DNA from: Cryptomeria japonica | Taxonomy: Eukaryota; Streptophyta; Pinopsida; Cupressales; Cupressaceae | DNA length: 64,000 nt | Reading direction: 5' to 3' | Assembly: GCF_030272615.1 (NCBI RefSeq) | Contig: NC_081408.1 | Span: 67,931,546 to 67,995,545 of the forward strand | Shown here: piece by piece, positions 55,703 to 64,000 of the stretch | Numbering within the stretch: position 1 is the first letter of the stretch | How the letters are laid out: each line of letters opens with the position of its first letter | Program-made: the position numbers and the translations under genes | Notes under the pieces: generated by a model | Seen by the model: the letters and a program-made list of their open reading frames with translations, nothing else | Databases searched by the model: none | What the model was told of the DNA's origin: nothing

Positions 55703-57000
55703 CTACTCCAGTTCTTCATCCATAGCCTTGATCCAGTCTTCATCTTTTAGAGCCTCATTTGCTGTTTTGGGTTCAATTTTAGAGAGCAGACAGGTACTCT
55801 CCCTTGTTTTTCTTCTAGTCAATACTCCTGCATTCTTGTCACCAATAATATTGTCAGCAGAATGATTGATTCTGACATACCTTGGTGGTGCCGGTTCATT
55901 TCTTGGAGCTTCTTCTATCAGTTGTGCAGGTCCTACTTCACATGCTTCCTCATTTGTAGCTACACTAGGATTCTCTGCAACAGGTTTGACTGGTACAGTG
56001 TAATCAAAACCTTGATAGTCCTCTAGTTCACTCTTGTTGTTTTGTTCATTTTTCTCAAAGAACTCATCTACTCTGACATTTGCACTTTCCACAATCTTAC
56101 CGGTCCTTTTGTTCAAACATCAGTATGCTTTACTCTTTGTGGAGTAATCTAAGAAGATTCCTTCATCACTCTTAGGATTGAACTTTCTAGAGTACTCATC
56201 CCTCTTGATGTAGCACCTACTTCCAAATACCTTGAAGTAACTCACATTGGGTGAGTATCCACACCATAATTCATAGGGAGTCTTATTTATCCCCTGAATC
56301 ACCTGTATCCGGTTCAAGGTATACACAACAGTACTCACTACTTCTCTCCAGAAGACATGTGGAATATCCTTCTGAATCATTAGAGTCCTTGCACAATCAA
56401 TCAGAGTTTTGTTTCTTCTTTTAGCAACCCCATTTTGTTGAGGTGTTCTGGGTGTAGACATCTTCCTCATAATCCCCTATTCTTCATAGTAATTTATGAA
56501 CTCTTGAGAGGTAAAATCTCCTCCTCTATCCGATCTCAAACATTTCAAACTCTTACTGGTTCCTCTCTCCACTCGAGATTTGAAGACCTTAAACATGTGA
56601 AAGGCTTCAGATTTTTCTTTCAAGAATACAACTCACATCATTCTTGAGAAATCATCTACAAACAACATGAAGTACCAGTCTCCATAGAAACTCTTAGTCC
56701 TCATAGGACCACACAAATGTGGATGCACTAAGTCCTGCACATTCTCAAATGAATAAGATTTGCTGCTGAAACTAGATCCAGTCAAATTTCCTAGTTGACA
56801 TTCTTTAGACATAGCATTCTCAAGTTTCATAATGTCAGGCATACCTCTCACAGACTTCAATTTACTAACCTTTGCTATGATATCAAAATTGACATGACAC
56901 AATCTTTTGTGCCACAACCAATTGTCTTCTACCTTTGTCATTAGGCAACTTCCTACAATGGTGTCTAAGTAGAACATATTACCTCTAGTTTGTTTACCGG
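55703..57000 (-). pseudogene. Copia-2 integrase and linker
   Basis: The pre-integrase motif WHKRLCHVNF and CQLGN are followed by the core. The first catalytic aspartate is replaced by histidine (LVHPHLCGPM where LVHTDLCGPM is usual). The second is intact (CLRSDRGGDFTS). The third position reads NGVAKRRNKT, lysine for glutamate. The Copia block INKTPYELWCGYSP follows, then an acidic linker to RT. Stops lie near 56640, 56478 and 56120. Two of the three catalytic positions are lost. Confidence 0.86.
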
Positions 57001-57290
57001 TAGCTATCAGACCTCCTAATTTATCACTTATTTTGCATATTCCTTCATTAAACTTCAAATGGTAACCCTTATTCTTAAGTTGTGCAACACTTAACAGACT
57101 ATACTTTAGCCCTTCTATCCAATAAACATCTTCACAATTGGTTTTATCATTTAGGGCAATAGATCCCTCACCTTTTACTGCACAAGGAGCATCATTTCCG
57201 AATCTCACCAGTCCTCCATCACAATCCTCCATGCTAAGGAATTTGTTCCTATCACCAATCATGTGGCAAGTGCAACCACTGTCAATTACC
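57001..57290 (-). pseudogene. Copia-2 protease region
   Basis: VIDSGCTCHMIGDRNKF (near 57215-57285) is the DSG protease site. It is followed by WIEGLKYSLLSVAQLKNKGY, the block that joins protease and integrase. A stop lies just before VIDSG. The 209-codon stretch 56633-57262 is open. Confidence 0.8.
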
Positions 57291-58344
57291 TAGTCTCCAC
57301 ATCGGTTTGAACCAGAAATCAGTGCCATATCACTTTCCTCTATGTTGTCTTCCTTTACCACTACAAATGCAATCCCTTTTCCATCAGATCCTTCTGATTC
57401 TTCATTGGTAACTCCTTCTTTTGCAAGATAACACTCCTTCTTTCTCTTCTCTTTGTATCTTCTAAAGTTATCCTTTCTATCATTGTTAGGACATTTGGAT
57501 GCAATATGACCTATTTTATTGCATGAGAAACACTTCAGGGGTGGTTTACCTCTATACTTCATTTTTCCTCTTGGCAGCCTTCTTGCTATTAGAGCTGCAA
57601 GCTCATCTTGTTCATGTTCTTCAGATAACAAGTTGTCATGAGAATGAGAATGACCGGTTCTTGCAGTAGAACTACTTTTGGTTTCTTTTCTTCTCATTGT
57701 TGGTGTAAGTGTCATGGAAGATTTGAAGGCAACATCAATCTTTGGCATACTATTATCGTAGTTGCTCAGTTCAAAGGCAATCAACTTACCGATCAGGGAG
57801 TCAAGTGTAACATTAATTGTTCCCAAAGATATGAGTTCCTGAATTGCAAAAACACTTATGGCATATTGTGGTAGTAAAGTTCTCAAGATTTTGCTAACCA
57901 CGCCATCTTTGTCAAATTTTCTTCCAGCATTTATGACGAAATTTACCACATTCTTTATTCTTTTGTTGTACTGTTCTATATTCTCTCCTTCTTGCATCCT
58001 CATCTCATCAAATTTGCCTCTCCAACTGTCCACCTTAGCCTTTTGTACATGAGGATCTCCTCCATAAATAGTCTTCAGCTTATTCCACATCTCATAGAAT
58101 GTTTTCAGATCTTGAATCTCAACATACTCATTATCAGATGAGTACTAGCAATCACCTCCATAGTTGTGATGTTATCATGCTTCTCTTTGATCTGATCTAC
58201 AGTAAGAACCCATGTAGGTTCATTGTACTCTATGCTTACATGATTTTAGTATTGATCTCCTAGGGTTCTTATGTAGAGCTTCATTCTACCACACCATAAT
58301 GTGTAGTTCTCCTTAGAGAACTTGGGGCCTTCCTTTTGTATCAT
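57290..58344 (-). pseudogene. Copia-2 gag
   Basis: ATG at 58344 (minus) opens MIQKEGPKFSKENYTLW. After stops and a shift between about 58240 and 58095 the frame continues in a 266-codon open stretch. This holds IYGGDPHVQKAKVDSWRGKF, VSKILRTLLPQYAISVFAIQ and the CCHC knuckle CFSCNKIGHIASKCP (near 57495-57540). The organisation matches Copia-1 gag. Confidence 0.86.
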
Positions 58345-58393
58345 CTTGGATCTTTCCTTAAGTTGTTAAGCTCTTCTAAATCTAAGGACCAGG

Positions 58394-58407
58394 GCTCTGC
58401 TACCAAT
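58394..58407 (-). other. Primer-binding site of Copia-2
   Basis: ATTGGTAGCAGAGC on the minus strand, one base different from the initiator-Met site of Copia-1, directly after the 5' LTR. Confidence 0.88.
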
Positions 58408-60023
58408 TGTTAGTCCCAACCAGTGCTGAGAGGGGAGGGGTGAATTAGCACTATATTGGTTATTACCAGATTTAACCTTAATCAAAGTTTTTATTCAAAT
58501 TAAACACTTATTAGTATAAGCAGCATTAATAAGAAACATGCACACATAAAATCAAATACACATGACTACCAAGATTTATCACATGGAAACCCAAATGGGA
58601 GAAAACCACGATGCGAGTAGAAACTCATAAAATTTGCACTCTTCAGGAGTACGCCCGGTGAGGAGTCATCCTTGTTAGGAGATTACAAAGACACTATTAG
58701 GTGCCACCCGATTAAGGGATTTTCTTTAAGGCCTGTTAGAACCTTTACCCTATTAGAGGTAGCCTTGTTAAAGGACTTAGGATCATCAATTAAGATGTCA
58801 CCCGGTTAAGGGATTTTACGAGGGACCTGTTAAAGTCCACCCGGTTAAGGGATTTTGTTGTTGTAGTTATTAGAAAACAATAGAAAGAGTGATCTGCTGT
58901 AGTAGCTAGTCTTAGCTTAATCAGATACAATTGAAGCTCTTTGTTTTGACCACCGGTTACACTTTCTTTGCACTCTACTAGTGCTTTGCATTTCACTTGC
59001 TCTGCACTCTACTGGTGCTCTGCATTTCACTTGCTTTGCACTCTACTAGTGCTCTGCATTCTTTCTCTACTTTTCACACTATCCAAGCTCTACACACTCT
59101 CTTCACCACTCTGCTATTCACTTAGCAGTTCTGCCCTCTTCTCACCTTGTTGGATCACCTCTCTCCAAAATTGCACTTAGCAATTTTACTATCAAACTTT
59201 TTGGTTTACACCAAAAACCTTTATACCATCTTTCACTGACACATACGTGCTCATTCCTAAATGAGTTTACACCTAACACTCGGTAGATTTGAAATTAAAA
59301 TCTTCTCACACTTTCTTTGCGCGCTCTCCATCAATCTCGCTAGCAACGCATCCTTATCTGCCACCGCAACTCATAATTCTACCAACTTCTGGGTCATGTT
59401 GTACCTTTTTAATGCGAACTGGAAAACCCACACAAATCTCATCTTAACTGGTTGTTAAATGTTGTAGACTTCACTAGCAGTTTGTTTTGATGATATATCA
59501 CCATGATCGACTCACCTTTGGTCATCACATCTAGCTTACCAGTCACTTCTCTGAGATTCTCAGTGGATAGCATTCTTCAACCTGTATCACTGGTGTAACC
59601 CTTCATCTTTTGCCACCGGTCACTGATCATCAACTATACTGATCACCTATCTGTCTAGAGTGTTCTTGTCGTGCATAAGACTACTAAACTGCAATTTGAG
59701 TCACCTCTTGTGACCACATCATCATTTCAACTGCATGTTTAAGAAACTAGTCTCAACACCTATAGGATGCTTGGTTGACCGGTCAGCTACTCTGTTTATT
59801 CTTCAACCGATTAGTCTTCGACCAACACATTGCTTAAGTGTGTCAATGATGCATATCAGGGAAGCACCGAATCCTCCATATTGTTTGCAGCCATGAGTAA
59901 ACCATTGAGGTTTACCGCACCTCCTTGCCTATGAGCTTGGCCTTATTCATCGGTAAGTGTTTCTCATCAAAGACAATACTAACTGATGAACCGGTTGTGC
60001 CAACACCATCAGTTATGCCAACA
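58408..60023 (-). repeat. 5' LTR of Copia-2
   Basis: 1,616 bp, TGTTAGTCCC to ATGCCAACA. It contains the uninterrupted TTAAAGTCCACCCGG site into which element G inserted in the other LTR. Confidence 0.92.
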
Positions 60024-60028
60024 ATACC

Positions 60029-60716
60029 AACATTTTCCCTTACCTTTTTTGCCTTGACTTAGATTGGATGTACCTCTCTAATTCTACCCTTTTTCTAGGG
60101 ATCGACCTCTAACCACTATTGCTTCTAGTGTGGAGGTTTCTATATTAGACTTCCTACATGCATCTTAAGACAATATAACCCACACAATAGAATCAATTCA
60201 AGAGTGTTGGATGTGCTAAAACTAATAGAAGTGCCTAAGTGCTTCTAAGATTCGAGCAATGAACACAATAGTGTGTCTACCTTGTCTTCATCATCGATTT
60301 TACAATCATACTAGCACATTGACAAATAAGAGTACTATAAACATTTAAATGCTCAACAATTTTAATGCTTTCCTCCATTCACAAACTACTCAATTATCTC
60401 TTCAAGTAGATTTGATTTGTCAAGGATTTTGTCATGTAAAGACTCTCCATTCTACTCCATAACCATGTTTTTGTTTCCTCCCAAACAATATTGAAAAGAA
60501 CCTCATCAGCCAAACAAAACCAAATAGTAAAAGAGCTCTTCGATCTAGATCTTCTCAATATTTGTTGCACTAACAAGTCATGCATCTTGAGCTTCCACAG
60601 CTCAAAATTATTCTTTCCTTTAAATTTCTTCACGTGGAACCTTCATTCAAAACCTTTGCCATTTGATGCTGCAAAATCAGCACCAAATCCTGACATATTT
60701 GTTGCAAAAATAATTG
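60029..60716 (-). pseudogene. Copia-3 gag
   Basis: On the minus strand the frame begins MSGFGADFAASNGKGFE (near 60700) and continues KKFKGKNNFELWKLKMHDLL. This is the Copia gag N-terminus typical of Tork-like elements. A shift leads to KIDDEDKVDTLLCSLLESW and, close to the insertion, SQGKKGKGKCWY, the first half of the zinc knuckle. Stops and frame changes are frequent. Confidence 0.75.
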
Positions 60717-61050
60717 TTCTGATTACCATTTGTTGTGTAAGTGGAAGTTAAACCCAGAATAGTTTAAAATTGCAACACAAATTAGTTGCAAAGAAGCAAC
60801 AGAGAAAATGAATTGGAATAAATAAATAACCATCAAGACACAGATTTACGTGGTAAAACCTTGACAATATGTCAAGGAAGCATCCACATGACAAGGTATC
60901 TGTATTCTTATTATTCATAGAAAATAATTACAAAATTCATAGTTGCTGCTATCAATTACAATTTTCAATATACAATTTACACTGACTTTACCTTCAAAAC
61001 AATTTAAATATATGGAGTATCTCTAAAAAACAATCACCACCAACATAGAA
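60717..61050 (-). repeat. Copia-3 primer site and probable 5' LTR
   Basis: AATGGTAATCAGAA (60717-60730, minus) resembles the initiator-Met site with an inserted A and a G-to-A change. Beyond it, TGTTGTG at 60731 (plus) is the LTR's inner end, followed by TTTACCACGTAAATCTGTGTC-like sequence common in small Copia LTRs. The outer end is not defined and is placed near 61050. Confidence 0.5.
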
Positions 61051-61230
61051 AAACCAATTTAATTCCTTTGGAGGAAATTTATCCCAGGGAAAAACTGTTA
61101 TTCTAAAGATAAAATTGTAAGAAATATTCTATTGTTTTCTTCTGGTGCCATTATCCAACACGCTGCAGGTTTGACTATAAGATGGTCTGGCATACAACAC
61201 TTTATCAGATTAATTTTAGACAAAATGCCA
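61051..61230 (-). other. Probable 3' UTR of the TNL gene
   Basis: Non-coding sequence between the stop and the Copia-3 LTR. Read on the minus strand it has no clear AATAAA; the mRNA end is not defined. Copia-3 lies within about 200 bp of the stop codon. Confidence 0.4.
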
Positions 61231-61881
61231 TCAATGATATTGGCATCTGGCCCAGTCTTCTTCTGCTTGATAGTCACCTTCACTTGAGGCGTATCCATAA
61301 TCATATAGATCACTATCAGGTTCTTCATCTCTAGCTTTATCTTCAATATCATCAAGGGCATCAACTTCATCTTCGGATGTTTTTGAGGTGTAACTATCCG
61401 CCAATAAACTCAAGTCTTTAACCAATCTCTGAAAATATCCATCCCCAGTCCCATTATACAGCAGCTGCATTCCACATTCTCGAACTTGGATGTTCCTCCC
61501 TTTTGCCCTCACACTAATACTATTAGCAGCCTCCATTCTTCTAACAAGGAAATGTGTTTCTCGATACACACAAATGTATAACTGATCTCCTTCGACATTC
61601 TGCCTGTTGCTGAATATTGTAACCCAGATAGATTCCTGATTGTCTGCTATGATGGCCAGCTCCATTGAATTTTGAGAAGGGAACCCAGGAGTGTAGTACT
61701 CATGCACAAAATTTACAACAAAAAAAAGGAAAATACCGCCACATTTGGCGTTCTTCTCAACAGAATAATATAGTATATCTGTGAAGTTGTCATCATTGAG
61801 ACAGTGATCCCCTGTTTTGGGTTCTAACCACTGTGGAACTCCATTTGCAAGAATGCAGACTTCTTCTAGCTGAGGCATATC
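61231..61881 (-). CDS. TNL-type resistance gene, last exon (post-LRR domain)
   Basis: The exon starts after a good acceptor (TTTTCAG|GATATG at 61881) and ends at TGA 61231-61233, 216 codons, phase 0. It begins DMPQLEEVCILANGVPQWL and contains ELAIIADNQESIWVTIF, VYRETHFLVRRME and IQVRECGMQLLYN. This pattern fits the C-terminal jelly-roll/Ig-like (C-JID) domain that follows the LRRs in TIR-NBS-LRR proteins. The tail is strongly acidic (SEDEVDALDDIEDK, DEEPDSDLYDYGYASSEGDY). The intron to the upstream exon is 87 bp (61882-61968) with GT/AG ends. No stop or shift interrupts it. The protein would be an intracellular immune receptor, by family knowledge. Confidence 0.8.
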   Translation of the reverse strand, partial: DMPQLEEVCILANGVPQWLEPKTGDHCLNDDNFTDILYYSVEKNAKCGGIFLFFVVNFVHEYYTPGFPSQNSMELAIIADNQESIWVTIFSNRQNVEGDQLYICVYRETHFLVRRMEAANSISVRAKGRNIQVRECGMQLLYNGTGDGYFQRLVKDLSLLADSYTSKTSEDEVDALDDIEDKARDEEPDSDLYDYGYASSEGDYQAEEDWARCQYH

Positions 61882-61968
61882 CTGAAAACCATGCACCAAC
61901 TTAATAATTATTTTCAAGGTCGCTTAAAAGGAGAGACATTTAAAGAGAAAATACAGAATCCCACATAC

Positions 61969-63237
61969 CTCGATATGCTGGTTAAGGTTTGATACAGAAA
62001 CACCGGATCCCCCAGAGTAAAATGTTTTTAATGAGTTCAACCCTTCAACTCCTTCCAGACTTCTAATATTTATGCATTTTGATATGTTGAGCACTGCCAA
62101 GCACTGAGATGAGCTGAGCTCTGGCAGTTCTATTAATTTTTCACAGTTGCATAGCATCAAAGTTGTCAACCTTTTCAAATCTGACATACAGGGTAATCTT
62201 ATCAATTGTGTACAACTGCCAACGTCCAACTCTACAATTCCTTGGGGAAGAGTAGGAAGTTCTTCAAGAGAGTGGCAATTATTCAAGTTCAGCTTGGTTA
62301 AATTAGTAAGTTTAAAAATGCTTGATGGCAATTGGCAGAAAAAATTATTTTCTAGGTTGAGAATTCCCAGTGGCAATAGATCTCCGATCCCTTCATGAAG
62401 ACCATCTAACAGATTACAGTCGCTTGCATCAAACCACACCAACGATGGAAGTTTGGAAATGCTTGAAGGAAGTTGCATTAAACTAGGATTATGCCTCATT
62501 TCCAAAATTCTGAGGTTTAAAAGATTTTCAAAACCACTGGGAAAATTAAGAAATCTGGGGCAGTCATTCATGTACAGTTCCTCCAGGTGCACAAGGTCTC
62601 TAAATTTCTCTGGCAAACAGTCTATACTACTACATTTGTTCATTTCAAGATACTGCAAACACCTGAGTTCTCCAAGTGATTCAGGTAAGTTTCTTAAGCT
62701 TTCACAGCCACTTATAATCAGCTTTTTCAAGGACAAGAGGTTTCGCAATGAAGGTAGCTTCTGAATAAGCCCTAAAAACTGTATATCAAGTTCTTTTAGG
62801 TTATTGAGCTCTCCAATTGGATCCGGCAGAAAGCTAATGGACAAGCAGCCAGCTAAAGTCAAAGATTCCAATTTAAGTAGTTTACCAAAATTAGGCAGCT
62901 CCTGAATATGTCTTGCAAATCCTATATCTAGTTCTTTTAGAGCCATTAATTCTTCCATGGCACTTGGCAACTCCTTTAGTGAAATGCAATGGCTTAGCGA
63001 GAGTTTTTCAAGTGATGAGAGTTTAGAGATACCATCAGGAAGCTTGACCAAGTTCCTACACCAGGAAAGATTTAAGCACTTGAGTCCTCCTAGGATACCA
63101 ATAGAATCTGGTATACTCGTCAAGTTGGGACAATCTTCTAGATCAAGAACCGTGAGTGCTGGAAAGGCTGAGAAATCTGGAAGTCTCTCTAGATATTGAG
63201 CAGAACTCAGCCGAAGCACACTGAGATTCTCAAATTC
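61969..63237 (-). CDS. TNL-type resistance gene, LRR exon (partial gene)
   Basis: The exon is bounded by an acceptor TTTTTGCCAG|GAATTT at 63237 and a donor GAG|GTATGT at 61969. It gives 423 codons in phase 0. It consists of about 17 leucine-rich repeats of 23-24 residues with the plant cytoplasmic consensus (LPESLGELRCLQYLEMNKC, LPSSISKLPSLVWFD, LVKLPDGISKLSSLEKLSL). LRRs in these receptors take part in ligand or effector sensing and autoinhibition. The TIR and NB-ARC exons are not in the window. They may lie beyond 64000 past a LINE fragment, or be lost. The intact frame argues for a gene that is functional or only recently broken. A CNL or RPW8-type origin is less likely because of the C-JID-like last exon. 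Confidence 0.85.
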
Positions 63238-63344
63238 CTGGCAAAAATTTAACAGATCAAAATAAAATACATAGCAAATAAACACAAGCTTCTACATCAA
63301 ACAGAGAAATTGTAAGAGCAAAAATAATTTGATTTTACATATAA

Positions 63345-64000
63345 ATAAATATCTTTTATTTATTTGGCTAGAGAGAAACAACAAGATATTTAAAAAACCA
63401 CGGTCTCCTGTTTCTGAGGTTATATTAAAAATTGAGTCTTCAATCTCTGAGGTTGCTTTGTCATTTATTTATAAGAATTTGGAAAATCTTACTTCTTTTT
63501 CGCATTGGGATAGTAGAGTTACTAGAGTTTGGAAGCTACTTCAATTTTAAAAAAGAATGATGCAATAGGTAAGAGATTCTCTACTAGATGGAAACCTCCT
63601 CCGCAAGGGCACTTTAAACTGAATTTTGATGGGGCCTCTCGTGGTAACCTTGGGCCGGCTGGGGTAGGCATGGTAATTTATGATCACAATGCAAATTTTA
63701 TTCGAGATAAATGTCATGCAATTGATTTTAAAACTAACAATTATGCGGAATTTTATGCTTTGTCTTTTGGATTGGATATGACAATCTCTTTGGGAATTAA
63801 GGACTTAATAATTGAAGGTGATTCTATGGTGATTATTCAATGTGTTATGAAAAAGAAATCGAATTGTTGGAATTTGCAATATATACTTGATCCCATTTTA
63901 CAAAAATTAGAATTGTTTGAATTTTTCTTGGTATCCCATTGTTACAGAGAAGTTAATAAGATTGCAGATTATTTGGCAAATTTAGTCATTGATAGCAATG
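63345..64000 (+). pseudogene. LINE (L1-type) ORF2 end with RNase H, antisense to TNL
   Basis: The plus strand reads FIWLERNNKIFKKPRSPVSE, the typical end of the zf-RVT region of plant L1-type ORF2. After a one-base shift in an A-run near 63548-63555 it continues with an RNase H domain. The motifs are FKLNFDGASRGN (first aspartate), NNYAEFYALSFGL (glutamate), IIEGDSMVII (second aspartate) and VNKIADYLANL (last aspartate). The frame is open to the window end. No target duplication can be checked because the right end is outside. It lies in the region that should be the intron upstream of the LRR exon. Confidence 0.8.

Larger units (their letters stand above)
49302..60023 (-). mobile_element. 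Copia-2 retrotransposon, minus strand
   Basis: This full element is flanked by the duplication ATACC (49297-49301 and 60024-60028). LTRs are at 49302-53894 (including the insertion of element G) and 58408-60023. The polypurine tract is at 53895 and the primer site at 58394-58407. The coding order is gag, protease, integrase, RT, RNase H. Without element G it would be about 7.7 kb. It is related to but distinct from Copia-1. Several stops and shifts are present. Confidence 0.93.
48994..61050 (-). mobile_element. Copia-3 remnant, minus strand, host of Copia-2
   Basis: The minus-strand gag at 60029-60716 and the zinc knuckle plus protease at 48994-49301 belong to one Copia element broken by Copia-2. 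Across the insertion the knuckle reads KGKCWY on one side and CNKSWHLKKDCWKKKK on the other. A degenerate primer site (60717-60730) and a probable LTR (60731-about 61050) lie upstream. Everything downstream of the protease is missing, replaced by LTR D at 48993. Confidence 0.72.

Noticed and set aside
61924-63285. The 453-codon open frame as a complete LRR protein gene
   Set aside because: Its first and last residues are intron sequence. Strong splice sites at 63237 and 61969 and an in-phase downstream exon show it is an internal exon.
1-64000. tRNA, rRNA, CRISPR or prokaryotic operon features
   Set aside because: None were seen. Short direct repeats are minisatellites in LTRs or leaders, and the coding content is plant retroelements plus one resistance-gene end.

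Overview
The window reads as nuclear DNA of a seed plant with a large, repeat-filled genome, most likely a gymnosperm. This is inferred from the low GC content, the deep nests of Ty1/Copia and Ty3/Gypsy LTR retrotransposons, the Tat-like Gypsy elements with two RNase H domains, and a TIR-NBS-LRR-type (TNL) resistance-gene end. I could not fix the species. Nothing bacterial, organellar or CRISPR-like is visible.

Nest 1 (about 2.4-33.9 kb) has four levels. A Copia element (E, plus strand, from 2449) is broken in its gag at 4254/4255 by a minus-strand, gag-only Gypsy-type element (B, 4255-33910). B is split in its coding region by a complete Gypsy element (A, 8535-32249, plus strand, target duplication CCTCT on both sides). 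The 5' LTR of A is in turn split by a Copia element (Copia-1, 9708-17340, minus strand, target duplication TCCTT). Element A is the most interesting object in the window. Once the Copia insertion is subtracted, its LTRs are about 5.0 kb each, and each holds a long reading frame of about 1,030 codons upstream of the primer-binding site and of gag-pol. Its pol also has an RNase H domain between protease and reverse transcriptase, besides the usual one after the reverse transcriptase.

From 33.9 to about 48 kb lies a second Tat-like Gypsy element (C, plus strand). It has gag, protease, a G-patch-like motif, reverse transcriptase, RNase H, a second RNase H and integrase in the usual Tat order, all in decayed form. 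A differently sequenced LTR (D, 48041-48993) follows. D has a hairpin and polypurine tract just upstream, and a matching arrangement is seen in another LTR fragment (F) near 2.3 kb.

Nest 2 (49.0-61.0 kb) has three levels. A minus-strand Copia remnant (Copia-3) is broken in its gag zinc knuckle by a full Copia element (Copia-2, 49302-60023, target duplication ATACC). The 3' LTR of Copia-2 carries a young, non-autonomous gag-only LTR element (G, 49705-52721, target duplication AAGTC). G has an uninterrupted 363-codon frame and a strikingly GC-rich leader block.

The only host-gene-like sequence is at 61.2-63.2 kb on the minus strand. It is two intact exons encoding leucine-rich repeats and a post-LRR C-terminal domain of a TNL-type disease-resistance protein. 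The upstream exons are not seen. An antisense LINE fragment with an RNase H domain lies immediately upstream and runs off the window.

Most retroelement frames are decayed. Many of their stops look like C-to-T (or complementary G-to-A) changes in CAG, CAA, CGA and TGG codons, as expected from deamination of methylated cytosine in silenced DNA. All domain calls are from reading motifs; no database search was run.
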